NCBI RefSeq assembly: GCF_001949145.1 | Contig: NW_019091562.1 | Location: forward strand, 415,866 to 477,091 | DNA from: Acanthaster planci | Lineage: Eukaryota; Echinodermata; Asteroidea; Valvatida; Acanthasteridae | Reading direction: 5' to 3' | Length of the DNA: 61,226 nucleotides | Shown here: positions 1 through 13,300 of the stretch, piece after piece | How the letters are laid out: each line of letters starts with the position of its first letter | How positions within the stretch are numbered: the first letter of the stretch is position 1 | Notes under the pieces: model-generated | Told to the model about the DNA's origin: nothing | Databases searched by the model: none | Seen by the model: the letters and a program-made list of their open reading frames with translations, nothing else | Position numbers and translations under genes: made by a program

Positions 1-26
1 GGGGGGGGGGGGGGGGGGGGGGGGGG
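1..26. other. Homopolymer G run at the left edge
   Basis: The first 26 bases are all G. Nothing biological is evident. A pure G run at a sequence edge is typical of a sequencing or assembly artefact. Confidence 0.7.
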
Positions 27-1824
27 AAGAGGGGATAGAAAGCTGCTGCAGTCAATTTCCCACTGCTGGAGGCCCAAGGAAAGTATTAAACCTGAACAGC
101 TGTCAGGGAGAGGAAGCTGAGACGTATTTGTTTCAGAAGAGGAGGAGGAAAGACCAGGCCAATCGCTTGCAGGGAGTGAGAGCTTCCCAAGGGGTTTACT
201 GTACGTGAGATTACACTCGGAGCTGTGTTCCAGTATGGTTGAGGTGCAGGCACATGTTACTGTAAAAACTCCAGTAGATGACCTCATCAGAAGTGGCCGT
301 GATGCTACATATACCAGTATAAACCTCGATGATTTGGAACCGTATTTATTATACATGTACATGTGTTCCTTTCTACTTTGAGGTACCACTGCATTGCAGG
401 TGTCAATATATGGGCATGTACATCATGTAGGCCCACCTTCAATGAGATTTGCACTGTACTGTGAACTGGTATTAGAGTTTGGTCCATACAACTTTAAAAA
501 CAGTGTGGATGATGTTTAAATGTGCAAACATGTATGTACATGTACAATCAAAGATGGACACTTTACGGACGTCATTGTAATTCTTGCATCTGTTTCTTTA
601 AATATGTCTCAGTCTTTACCGTTTATGCGCAACACTGGTGAACCTTTAAAGCTGAACGTTCACACATATGCATGCTATACGCCATCACGATCCAGATGGA
701 TCAGCACTATAGAAATCCTGTATATTACAGATTAATACAATATTATAAACATACATGTACATACATGTAAACATGTAGATCCTTGAGTCAACATTTATTG
801 CGTCGGTTGCTTAGCATCCTCCTGCGTTGTGCACCGCGGTACACTGTACATGTACAGGTGTTAATTTGTTTTAACAGTAAACGTGCCCATACATGTACAC
901 GTGGTTTGCATCAGTTTACGTGCACCTGTTTTTCTATAGCCAATATTCTGTAGCCGAGGATCGGTATGCCATCCGGCATTTTGGTTCTGGGAGAGTACAT
1001 GTACTACATGCAGATCAGTTTACCCTTTTGGGTTTTTTTTTTTAGATTGAACACCTTCGTCCCGCGCTGTTTGCTGCTCGCATTCCTGCGAAGCAGTCCA
1101 TCTCTCCACATTAGCGTCATGTTTACTCTACCGGGGCCCACCAGGCAACCTACATGGACACATACAGGTACACATGCATGGGGATGCAGGACTGGTGCTC
1201 GTACCGTACATTTCCTGCTTGCATGTCAATTGCAAGCAAACTGTGCGACCCAAACTTTGTGATTTTCTAAACAAGGCCAGTCTTGACACTTTTGGCCGCA
1301 GCTACCGCTAATTCTGATCAAAAATCATCCAAGTTCCTGCAATTTAGTATGCTTCATGTAAGGTGTGTTCAGGTAACTCAGATTTCAAAGTTATGCAAAC
1401 ATTTTCTGACAGACAAAAATATTTGAATGTGCATCAGAGTCACACGGTACCTTCTATTCACATCATTTTTTCACTCATTGAAAGTCACCTCCAATGCCAA
1501 TGGAGGTTCCGTCCTTCATTTCTAGAAAATCCAGGAGAGCTGTTAACCACTCTCCTAAAATCAGTCAGGAGAGCAAATTGCTCTCCTTAAAATAAACCTA
1601 ATGTTTACATGTAAGTACAAAAATAGGGTATATTGAGTTCACTGTCCATTTTGATAACATCTGTTGTCATGGTTCATTTCAATCAGTTCTAGTTTGTTAG
1701 AAATATTATATTTGGTTTCTCTCAAACAGACATGCTTATCACACTAGTGTTTTCTTTGAAAAAAGAAATTCTTTTTTAATAAAAAAATCCCTCTCAAAAT
1801 GAAGTCTCACATCTGACAAGTCTT
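27..1824. other. No gene recognised; interior of the CMIP locus
   Basis: I see no exon here on either strand. The stretch contains TACATGTA-type palindromes and lies downstream of CMIP exon 3 in transcript direction, so it is probably the intron that follows it. Later CMIP exons, which would begin with the segment after the PH domain, were looked for on the minus strand and not found. Confidence 0.5.
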
Positions 1825-1830
1825 TTTATT
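1825..1830 (-). promoter_or_regulatory. Candidate polyadenylation signal for the 1867-2193 ORF
   Basis: The minus strand reads AATAAA, 36 bases beyond the stop codon of the open frame at 1867-2193. The spacing suits a short 3' UTR. A single hexamer in AT-rich DNA is weak evidence alone. Confidence 0.35.
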
Positions 1831-1866
1831 TTCAGTATTACAACTTACAAGTGCAACAAATTATCT

Positions 1867-2193
1867 TTAATGGCAATAAATAGAACAGAATTCCTTACTG
1901 AAGCCTGATACCTCCACTGTTTTTGCAAAATGACTGGCGCAAGCTGGAAGAGATTCAATTTCACGTTCTGGTGCATCAATTCTCCAGTTAGCTGGATTCA
2001 CCCAAAACAGAAAATGAGCATCATGCACGTGAGCGAATCCATATCCGTCGTGGTGATCATGAGAGTGTTGCACACAAATATTGTCCGACACGTTGAGAGA
2101 ATCTCCTGCACGACGTCGCTTCATAGAGCCCCATAGTCGTAGTGTAGGCACGCTATCACCACTCAGCGTAACAGTTTCGTGTGGACCGAAATC
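1867..2193 (-). CDS. Hypothetical terminal exon (unrecognised protein)
   Basis: The minus-strand frame is open from just after a stop at 2194-2196 to a TAA at 1867-1869, about 108 codons. The protein is not low complexity: it has a basic patch (MKRRRAG), a histidine-rich stretch (HSHDHHDGYGFAHVHDAH) and an aromatic segment (FLFWVNPANW). An AATAAA follows the stop closely. I do not recognise the family. It does not match the part of CMIP expected after exon 3, so if real it is either a separate gene inside a CMIP intron or an alternative last exon. No strong splice acceptor was seen upstream. Chance ORF remains possible. Confidence 0.3.
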   Translation of the reverse strand, partial: DFGPHETVTLSGDSVPTLRLWGSMKRRRAGDSLNVSDNICVQHSHDHHDGYGFAHVHDAHFLFWVNPANWRIDAPEREIESLPACASHFAKTVEVSGFSKEFCSIYCH

Positions 2194-3550
2194 TTAAGGC
2201 ACACCGGTTGTGCACTGAGCGCCCTCATAAACTTGATAACGATTGGCTGTTGCGGATCAGAAACTTGCTTCTGGCCAATAAAACAGGAGTAAGATTACTG
2301 TCTCTCCAGCTGACTGGGGTCAGGTTACGTTTGTTGTGGGTATTTCAAACTCGGAAGAAAAAGCTTCGAAATGCAAGTTTTACAGGAACCACACAGTCAT
2401 GGTTTTGAAGATTATTTCCACCGTTTGCTGTAATATTGTTCAAATATTGAAATGTCCTCTTCAACTTTTCAAGGAGCGCATTTTTTTACACTCCTCAGGC
2501 TTGATAAGGAGCGCGGTAGGAACGACTGCGCGATAGCATTCCTCAAAAATGAAGGACTGGAGGTTGTGAGCTTAAAATGGAATCCCAGCTAAGGTACTGC
2601 TGTCCCAAGTGATTACTTTCATTTCTTTATACGCTGTACAAGAATTTCCCACCGATAGACATGTATGCAACAAATGAAAAAGCTACCAATATGAAGGCAG
2701 CTGACTCTCAATGCACCACAGAAAGATTCACACGCAGCTATATAATAAACAAAGGAATATGTAAATGCACAGGTACATATGTATGTACATGTACCATACT
2801 TGTCTAAAGAACAGACTTGCAACCAAACAACAGCAAAGCCTTTTTCAGATATTGGCTTTCATTCCCACAGAATGTAAGGGCAGCAACGTGTAAACGTACA
2901 TGTACATGTATGTACATGCAGGCAGATGCCTTCGTCAGTTCACTCCGTCTTCTCCAACCCTTTCCTTCCAAAAACGCTGCAGAAACTTTAAGGAAAAGCC
3001 TGTCAAATAACACACTAACTTTGCCAATATCAGAGGGTTTATCCCAATAACCATTTCACTGAGAATCAGGGCAAGGCATTAGATATCATATTACCAATCT
3101 GAATGCTATTCATCAAAGAATGTCCCCAAGGCCCCTTGGTAGCGCTGGATTCTTGAATGTAATTTATGAGACACATACATTTACATCCAGGAGCACACTT
3201 CTGCACATATGCTTGAAATCTTTTTCCATCTGCCCCCCTTCCCCAGTGTATTTATAAATGGCGACACACTGACACATACATGTAATCCGGGTGCGTGTAG
3301 GCAGGAAAACAATTTTATTTTGTAGCATTTTATGTTTATCTGTATTGGTCTTTATAATGGAAGTATCTCTTTTTATTTCAGGGAACACTTTATCCCTTAA
3401 TGGCATTCTGTTGAATTAATTTCAAAATTTACTAGTTTCATTAGTTTTAATTTATTAGCTAACCAGATAAAACCTCATTACTTGCAGCGGGTTTGCTACA
3501 ATGATTTTTAAATTCCCATGAAAGACTGGCGATAAAAACTCTGAGGCTGG

Positions 3551-3786
3551 TATATGGGTAATTCCAGAAATCAAAGAGTCCGAAAGTGACATTTTTGCAT
3601 CCCTATTACATCTGACCTTTGTTATTTGACATGGAAATATCACCGGAATTGATTTCAAACTATTACTATCTGTTTGGCAATCGCTCTTGGAAATTAGAAA
3701 ATGTGTTCTGAACTTACAAAATGATATGTCAGGTGTGACCAGGACACACAAAAAATGGACCCCTAATTTCTGGAATCACCCATATA
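3551..3786. mobile_element. Short inverted-repeat element (MITE)
   Basis: The left end reads TATATGGGTAATTCCAGAAA. The right end is its near reverse complement, TTTCTGGAATCACCCATATA. The ends are about 20 bases long with one or two mismatches, around a 190-base non-coding core. No transposase is present. The superfamily is not assigned and no target duplication is clear. Confidence 0.6.
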
Positions 3787-4032
3787 CATATACCAGTACC
3801 TTTTATGGGTTACCATGAACACGTTTTTGTTTTTCTCGTTTGGTCTCAATCAGATTTCCAGATGATGTTATGAAACACGCCTGTTTGTAGGGTGAATCAT
3901 CCGAATGTGAGGGGTAAAAGGGTGGGATGAGGATTGAGGGGCAGGAGATGAAGGATGGGCTTGAGAGTGGGGGGGGAGGAAGCAGGGGCCAAGAGCCAGG
4001 TTGGGAATGGGGTAGGAGAGTAAGATCAGGTC

Positions 4033-4285
4033 CAGGGTTCTAGCTGCGGTGGGCGGCGCCGGGCGGCACCACCCGGTACTGCAAATTTCCGCCCAGCACT
4101 CAGGGTTGTAATTGGCTGTGCCACCCAGCACGGATTTTCCAAAAAACGAACTGAAATATTACTGAAAATCTAAATGTACCAATTCGATCGTATTTCAAGC
4201 ATCAGAAAGCATTAAGAACTGCGCTCACTTTGCGTTGCAATCCAAAAATTTACCCGGCACTAAAATGGTCCTAGCTAGAACACTG
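4033..4285. mobile_element. Non-autonomous hAT-type element with perfect 8-base target duplication
   Basis: The 253-base element is bounded by inverted ends CAGGGTTCTAGCT and CAGTGTTCTAGCT (right end read on the minus strand). It is flanked on both sides by the identical 8-mer ATCAGGTC (4025-4032 and 4286-4293). Eight-base duplications with CAGGG-like ends are characteristic of hAT transposons. It encodes nothing. Its right flank lies only 20 bases inside the intron from the CMIP exon 3 donor at 4314/4313. Confidence 0.85.
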
Positions 4286-4313
4286 ATCAGGTCATCACTC
4301 CACAGTACCATAC

Positions 4314-7300
4314 CTTGACTTCTTTCATGAAGACGTCTGGCCTTGTGGTATTGCACAGCAGTTTCTTATATCTGTGGATTGCGCGTTTCCATTGCAAGGA
4401 GTGAAGCCACTGGTCACGAACGTAGAGGTTGGTCGCCTGGTGTGCATAGAAAAGAGGAAAAGAAGTGGGAAAAGCATATGCATACACACAAGTGCATGTA
4501 CCGTACGATACATACATGTACCTATATATTTCAGCACTAATCTCTCAACAGAAATACATGTAGCCAGCTGTGATGATGTCAAGACATTACTTTGGGTTGG
4601 TCATTTGCATATGTATTGTGGAATTTAGCTGCGCAGCAACTAAAGGAAATTGAGCTGGGACTTAACTTGCGCAGGTATTCTTACACTGGATAGTGGGCAC
4701 GTGTAAAAACTGACACCGGTACATTACATGCACATGTACTGGTACCCTGTCAAAGATCACACAGTACAAAATTTACGGAAAATATATGTACCGTACTGTA
4801 CATGTACATGTACAGTGTATGTACTGAATTTGTTGGTTACAAACTATCGTGAAAGATGTGGGCTATAATATACTATGAACGCACACTAGCACAATTACCC
4901 GTATACTGCAACATATAGCCCATTTTCAGTAATTTTGCTGCTTCGTGGCCCCTAGCATTCAGCAAACTTGCTTCCTGCAGTTACTAGGCAGTGATGAAAT
5001 TTCAATAATTCTTTCAGTACCAAATAACACGTACACAAATTCTTTGGTGCATCAATGCATTCAGGACTTTTGAAAAAAAAAAAAAATCAAACCCTCAAAA
5101 ATGTTTAGCAGCCATCTGGAAACTTCATAACCATTTTTTTTTTAATTTAAAGAGTGACTGCATGCAACACTGCAAATTCAATTGAATCTTGACAATCCAA
5201 TTGATGCCTGGATGCGGTAGACCTTGCCGTTCAAATCAATCCCATTCTACACCGTCAATATGTGATTTTAACACGGCCCAAGGGGAAGGGAATGTTGACG
5301 GTCAACAGCACATGTGGTTTTATGTTTGAAAACTCTATAGGTGCAGTTTGGAGGATCACTTAGGCACAAATCCTGGCTCGAGACACGATGTGCATGTACA
5401 TGTATGTACTATCTGCACACTTACGTTTGTACGACTGTCTCCTCCCCCAAACCGTTAGAGATTGTGTCTTGATCGAGCATGTGATATGCAAATGATGCAA
5501 GGCAGGCAACCTTGGTATTAATTTCACCAGACAGTTTGGCTAGACGAGAGACCCGCATCCTGTCGTGGGGCCTCTTTTAAGGGAGTTGTTTGGCACAAAA
5601 CACTGCACAGCAAATTCACGTACTTACGAGTATCTAAAAATCAGCTTAGAGAACATGACACACCGTAAACGTCATATTTTGCCCGGTGCCCTGCTATTGA
5701 GTAAGTCCACCAAAAGGTCCCCTTTTTGTCCAACACAAAATGCCACTGTTTCTTCAATTACACAATCGCCACAGAGATTGGTGGTGCAAAACCTCCTCTG
5801 GGTATTCTCTGTCCAGATGCCCAAAAGTACGATAAAAAAATTCTGCAATCCATGAATGTCTTCAAGTGCAAAACGTCCATTCCATGTACCGGTACTAGTC
5901 CGTATGGGACATTAAGTGTGCCAAATCATGTCCTATTGCCAATGCTGAGGAAATCCCATTTGCCTTAGAGCCATTTTTCAACCTCATCACTCCAAGAAGG
6001 GGCCCCTGATGCCAAGTGGGCTCAGTGTCCAAGAGACATGCACATGTACATGTACGCCTTCAAAGTTTGACACTGTAGACCCCAAGGCTCAGATGTCTCC
6101 ATCTTACCTGCAGTAGTATTGAGCCCGTGTGCAAGACGATACGCAAGCAAGCGCTCTGTCCGGCCTCCCAACGCGTCAGCGGATGGATGTCTGTTATGCT
6201 GCAGTACGGCAGCGGGTACTCCATAAAACCAGAGGGCTGGAGGGAAAGTGGGGTGCATACAGGAACAAAACAAGAAAGAGGTTAGTTCATTCCTCCAACT
6301 TGAAGACAGCATTGTCAGACAGTAACTTTGAGCATGGCAAACAACTTGATGTTTCCACTTTGAGCGGTACTGTTGACTTCTCAATATCTCTGCACTACAA
6401 GTAAACAGGCCAGATTTCACCAATTCACTTGCACAGGCTGCAAACATTTAAGGGCTAATGTAACGTACGTGTACATGTTTAGTGCTTCAGGACCTACATT
6501 CACTCAGTTCACCCTTCATGTAACATTCATAATGTGATCCCTTAAAAGATTGTGCTCTGGTGTGACAAGAGGTTTACTAGTTGGACACATCCCAAACTTA
6601 CACTTCTCACACATCTTTGGAAAGTACATGTACATGTAGCTGGGGCAACTGACTTTTATCTGAATGTGCACAAATGTACATGTAAACATCTATGAGCACA
6701 TTGTAAAAGTGCATAATATGCAAGGCGAACATTAGCAGCAACATGCAAATCAGTTTTCTCCCTTTGCAAACCACCATTGAGAAGGTGCATCTGTAATGAC
6801 TTTATTGCAATCATGATAGTCCAAAAAATATTTCCAGTTTCTAACACAAAGTTGTCTTTTTCTGAAAAAAAAATCAGAAGGAACAAACAACTTGAATATT
6901 CATGGCTAGCGTGCATGCACATTATGTACAATGTACATGTATGAAGACACCATGCCAGTATCAGTTGCGCAAGTTGTACATGTACATGTGTAAGGGAAAA
7001 GCCAACTACTGTCTATACCTACAGGTAAGCCGAAATACATGTATATACAACGTAACAAAACTATGGGAAAACCACATGTGTAGAAATACTTTTCAAAGAA
7101 ACCGAAGAAAAACTATCGTGTGGCTTGCAATATGAGTTCATATGCCACATCATACTCTTGTACATGTATATTAATCATTACCATCATAACCCCTATATTG
7201 CAATAAGTGTAATATTTCTGTAGAAATACATTTCAAAGAAACCGAAGAAAAACTATCGTGTGGCTTGCAATATGAGTTCATACAGTATGCCACACCATAC

Positions 7301-10300
7301 TGGTACATGTACATCATGTACATGCACACATACAAATGTACATGTACATGTAAGTCTTGTACATGTACATGTATATTAATCATTACCATATTGCAATACA
7401 TGTATACAAACATGTACATGTATGTACATGTACACACGTACATGTTATACGCCTACATGTATAACATAAAGTTTTTATAGTTGTACAAACACAATGTTTG
7501 ACCTCAATTCTACTGGTATTTAGTCACTGGTATTTTGTGGCACAAACAATGCCCTGTGTAAGACTGTGTGCAAACCACGTTTATACCCATCTCCCTTGAA
7601 TACACTGTATGTAAGTGCATGTATACATGTAGAAAATGCTTATTACCACTAAAGGGTGGAGAATGCCCTGTCCAGTGGTAATTGAATGGACAGGTGCATG
7701 TCTCACAAGTGCTAAACCAATTATTCATGTTCATTTGTTTTTCGTGTGCTTTGAGCATGTACATGTGCATCTTTGCCTTTAGTAATGCTCATCTGCACAT
7801 GGGTGTATTTTTAAAATGTATGTGGGTGCGTATGTGCATTTACATTGATTAGATGTACCGGTGCACCGAAAATTGGCATGCCAACTGCATAAAAACCACA
7901 GCCAATAAATTTCATTTACCGGTATATATTCATTCATTCATTACGGTTTATTTGAAAGAAAACATCAAACAAAAAGTCACATGATTAAAAGTGTTTGATT
8001 TACAAAAATTGAGTACAAAACAGCTTTAAAAGATCAATTAAATTACAATAAATACATTACATTAAAAACACTAATAAAAATACACCATTATCAAACAAGT
8101 AGGTTTAAAACATGCCGCAGAAGGGAATTAATTATGAGGGAATCTGGAATTTATCATTTAACAGTTTTGACATGTACAATTGTATATAATTGGACTCTGT
8201 TGGTATCTTTGTGTTCTGCAGTATGGTACATGAACATGTATATGCAGTATAGTATATTGTTGTACATGTACATGTACAACAATTTTTTATGTGGCATTTA
8301 ACCATCTCTACGATCAATTAACACATAAACATGCAATGCGGAAGACGTCAACAACTGAACTGTACGGTGTTGTTAAAGAAAACACATTCATCATCATCAC
8401 AATAGTCATGACAGAGTGCATCATAAAACAAATTTTATTTACCAAGTCCAGCTATTTATACAAATAACACATCCTGGCATCCATGTACGTAATTGCACAT
8501 AGCAACTCTTTTTGTCAACTGTGGGAAAAAAAATATATATTTGTTGCTGTTTTGTGTTTCCCAAGAGTGTAATAATGCATTCCAGCACTGCTCATGGACG
8601 GAGGGAGACAGACACAAACTGCATTCATTTATTGATGCTTTTGATGCCTGTGTGCACAATCTATGTTACCATGGCAACTGGCTTCTTACCGGTACACGTA
8701 CGCATACAAAAGGTGCTGCAGCTTTACTGATGATTACGGCACTTTGGCTCAATTAGTGAGCCTCAGAAATTTATACCGGTACATGGAGCTCCACAGATCA
8801 TTCCTAGCTGCAATTTTGGCTCCAGTGACCACAGTCTACAGTTCACATATCATAATCTACAGTGACTATTCTTCTTCACTTGTTCAAAGTTGTTGCATCA
8901 AATTCCATTTGCAATTTCCACTTCAGCAACCTGTCCAGAAAACAGCTCTGTGACTATCCCAACCCAAGACATGCAAGAACGCTTGTATTGTACAGTGTGC
9001 ATGTACCCGTACTGTACACGTGTACAAGTACAAGGATGTGTGGAACTCAAGGGCTCAAATGAGCAAGATTATTTAGGTCATGGGATATGAATTCATACTT
9101 GAACCGGTAATGGTAGCTAAGGTACCGGTACATGTACCTTAGTGTACCAGTACACATACCGGTAAGTGTAGAGTCCCACCTCTGACGTACAGTATATGTA
9201 CATTTACCATATGCATAGCCCATGATGTTTAGCAAGCTAAAGCTGAACCTGATCAGCATACGTGGAATTTACAGAAAATGTAGGGGCCCACACAAAATTC
9301 ACGAAATTGTGTATAAGCACAGAATAGAAAACTCACTCTAATGAATACGGTACAGGTACATGTATAGTGCATGTACAAGTTACGGGTACAGTACATGTAA
9401 TTTATGCATTGCAGATTTATGCATGTCCCTGACAATAAAACATCAAGTAACTTCAGCCTGGTTTATAATGGCTTGGAAGAGGCATCTACATGTACATGTA
9501 CATGTACCAGCAACCTGAAAGACCGCCCTGCACAATTAATCATGGCCATACTGCATGGTTTAGCAGGACTAAATTAAGAATGTTATCAATTAGTGTCACG
9601 CTCTGGATAGGGAAAAAAAAAACAAGTTTTGGTTAAATTAACAGCTTTGAAGGAACCTGCCTCACGTGTAGATCACATTACACAGATAATGAATATGTTT
9701 TAGGAGTGAGATGGTAGGGAGAACTTCACGAGTGGACAGACTCATTGTTTCATTCCACAAGGCAACAATATAAAACTCCATCTGTCACTTCATGAAATTA
9801 TTCTTTGCACTGCAAAAAGGTGGACCATTCATCATTTGTGTTACACAGCACCTGAATAAATCACCTGTAAACTCTTTATGCAAGTCGCAATCAAATGTTC
9901 TCATGTTCCCCTCCGCCTCAGTTCACACTTAAATAGAGGATCCTATGATCTTACTTTTTTTGACTACCTGTTTAATTTCTTTCTGCTGTAAAAACATTTG
10001 TAACCGTTATCAGAAATGTCCACATCTGACAGATCTGACAAAATGTTAGTCATATTTTGCGCCTATCGATATCACCCAAATCTTCTGTATTTGTGTGCAG
10101 GGCCGTCAATGTGTCCACTGCACGAATGCACACTGTGCCACGCTCTTTCTGTGTTGGAAGAGCCGCAACCGTGCATACCACGCTCTGACGCTTGCACACA
10201 GTGAAATGGTATCATGCATGGGTGTTTTACCCATGGTCCTGCCCAGGATAAATATCAAATAATTTGTCATACTGGTATGACCTAGACATGTTCGTGTACA

Positions 10301-13300
10301 AGTCACAAAATCAGACGACAGGTGTTGTGTAAAAGGTACATGTGCATAGGCTACCCTTCTGCATATGTGCACATGTACATGTACCGCAGTACATGTACAT
10401 GACCAAATATAAATATGAGCACAAGCAACAACAGCAGTAACATTTGCGTAACAGTGCAGTGGAAAAATAGTGCAATGTAAAACTTGTTCTTTGATCGTGC
10501 CAATGGCTTCTTCTTCATTTAAAAAGAAAATCACTACAGGTATGGCTTGCCAAATACATGTAGATATAAATGGTGCCCCTCCCCCAATGTGGGTATTGTG
10601 GGTTGCTTTCAGTGCCTAATTCATTTCTGTCACAGTGATGAGGAGCTGACATATCCTGTTACCAGATTTATTGCTGAGGCCTCAAAGAGACAAATTGGTA
10701 ACTCTATCCTGGCTTCATTTTCTTCTGGAGGGACGCAGGTGCCAAACCCATCCCGGACATGTCACACATACATGTATACACATGCATGTTTTCCACAATG
10801 GCAAAATTGGATCCTTTGCATCCACTGAGGCCTCACCGATGACGTGCATAAAAGAATGCAATACATACATGTATAAATGTACAATAATGAACTACGGTAC
10901 AATTGTACATGTACATGTATGTAGTGTAGTTATTATGGTACATGTACTTGTGCAATGTATGTACAGTACATGTATGATGTAGATGTATGCATGTACATGT
11001 AGCTCCAAGGCAAGAGAGAAATACGAGTATGCTCCACTCTTTCACATTTTCAATGATTTCCCTTTAACATTCCTTCTTTGTTGCAAACTGTGGACACCAG
11101 AGTCAGATGTGTATACATCACCGTGGATTCCACACACTCTTAATACCTTTCCTTGATGATACATGTACATGTAAACTAACACAAGCTCTCTTTGTCAGAA
11201 GGTGTGTCTCTGAGTTCACCCAACATTTCTCTTGAAATGGCCATGCGCATGAAAAAGAAAAATTCCACCACCTGCCTGTACATGTACATGTACAATGTAG
11301 GTACCGGGTAATCTACCTGCATGCAGTGATTGATTAATTAATGAGTAACATAATGCCTGCAGGCCCATTTGAAAACATGTTTACTGCAGTTTTTTGGGGT
11401 TGTGCATGCAATGTGTTATCTGGGTCATTTAAGTACCCTTCATATGCACCTGCAGCTGATCTGTTAAAAAAAGACCTGCTATACTGTGTATACAGTTACA
11501 GTAGCACTTTCTGCAAATTTAAATAAACAAAAACATTAAACAATATACCCAAAAAAAGTGGAACCTTATGGAAACAATTACAAGTGAAAATATGCTTGTT
11601 TGTAAGTTGTTTACTTTTTGCTTAGGATCCGTCAATTCCCTAATGGCATCCTGTTCCTTCATTCTATGCACAAGTGAGTGAACTTTAACCACTTCCCATG
11701 AAATCACTTTAAGGGAAAGCAGGATGCTTAAGGATTATGCAGGAACGATCTGTCCTGTTGAATACACAGCATATACACATCGTAACTGCTACATGTATGT
11801 GTTTGAAATTTGGCAATTGAATACACATGGATACTTGGCCAATAATATGAATTACCGGTACCTTCAAAAGGTGGTCAGATTTTTTCTACAGACTAAACCG
11901 GATTGTGATTTTGTACAACAAATTGGTTTCAGTGGGTGATCAGATTTGATTCTAAATAAGTTTTTTCCCCGGTACACGTACCACCATTTACATGTACAGC
12001 AAAGCATGCTCGTCTGTTCATAACACACAGTGACCCTCACACTGACCTACATATACCTGTATTAGGAAGCACTGCACACTCTAGTGTATATTTCAATGAA
12101 CAACCTGGATACCGACACCTCCTCTGCCCCAGTCACGGCAGGAGTGATAATTAAAGCCAAAAACGTACACAATTTCACATCAGCCCTACCAGTACAGGTA
12201 GAATACATACATGTACATATGTACAGCTGATTCTTATGTTATCATTTCTGATAATTGATACCAGCAACACCTTCACTCAGCAAACAGCACAGCTGTAGTG
12301 TAGATGCTGCTCTGACAGGTTAATCTCCGTGCATGCTGTCATCCTTCTTATCATGCATCTCTGTCAGACCCCTGTATGTGTTTATCTCTTGTCCAGTAAA
12401 GGGAACACACTGGGGCGGATGATAAGGCAAACTGATCTCACTCCCCCCTCTGAAATTAGAATTCCCTGAGTGATGGTAAGATTTCTTTGGAAGCAGATGA
12501 CTCACATGACTGATTTCTTCACTCCCATGCCCCCACCCCCCTCCCGCTATTCCTACATATTAAACACCGTGGTTCATAAGCCTCTGCACATACATGTATC
12601 GCACTGTATATACATACATGAACATGTACTAATCATCTCTAATTTGCCCTACTGCAGTTACATGTAGCTGGCGTAGTCAATGAATAGATCTATGCTTGAT
12701 TCACAGTTCAATCAAATACATTGTAAACAAAGTGCTGTAAAATGAACCTGCAGTAAAGTCGTGTCAAGTTGTGGTACTCAAAACATACATGTACCTGTGC
12801 GGCACATTATAGGTTTCAGATGAAAACTCATCTGTTTTAAAGGCCAAATTTCTCATTTCCCCAACTCCGCGATATCAATGACTGTGTTTCTTCTCGGACA
12901 TTTGTCTTACAACCTTGCAAAATCCAGTGGAAGGAGAGCTCTTCCTGTACACCCATGCGAGTGCTTGGTTTACGTATACTTTGAAAAAAGTCCTTCCAAG
13001 GGAGATGGTAGACTGAAAGGCACGAATTTGATGCCAAAAGTGTTCTATCATCAACTCATTTGGGTGCCCGACAGGTCATCAGAAAAACAAAAGATGGCAT
13101 CATCTCAATGGCTAATTTCATAATTAGTAGGCCGAAATCACCTTACTGACAATTAGTGGGAGACGTCTTATTTCTGTCTAAGACACACTTAGAGTACAAC
13201 TTGAATAGAAAACAGACACCATCAAGAGTGAAAGTAGCACATTCCGATGCGTGAAATATAGTAAATGACCTTTTCCATCATCAATTCAATCTCGAATGGT

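Noticed and set aside
6022-6447. 141-codon minus-strand ORF
   Set aside because: CMIP exon 2 lies inside it in a different frame and matches the family there. The long frame itself is a shadow.
7171-7480. ORFs encoding MYMYVHVH-type peptides
   Set aside because: They are translations of TACATGTA microsatellite tracts, present on both strands as expected for palindromic repeats.
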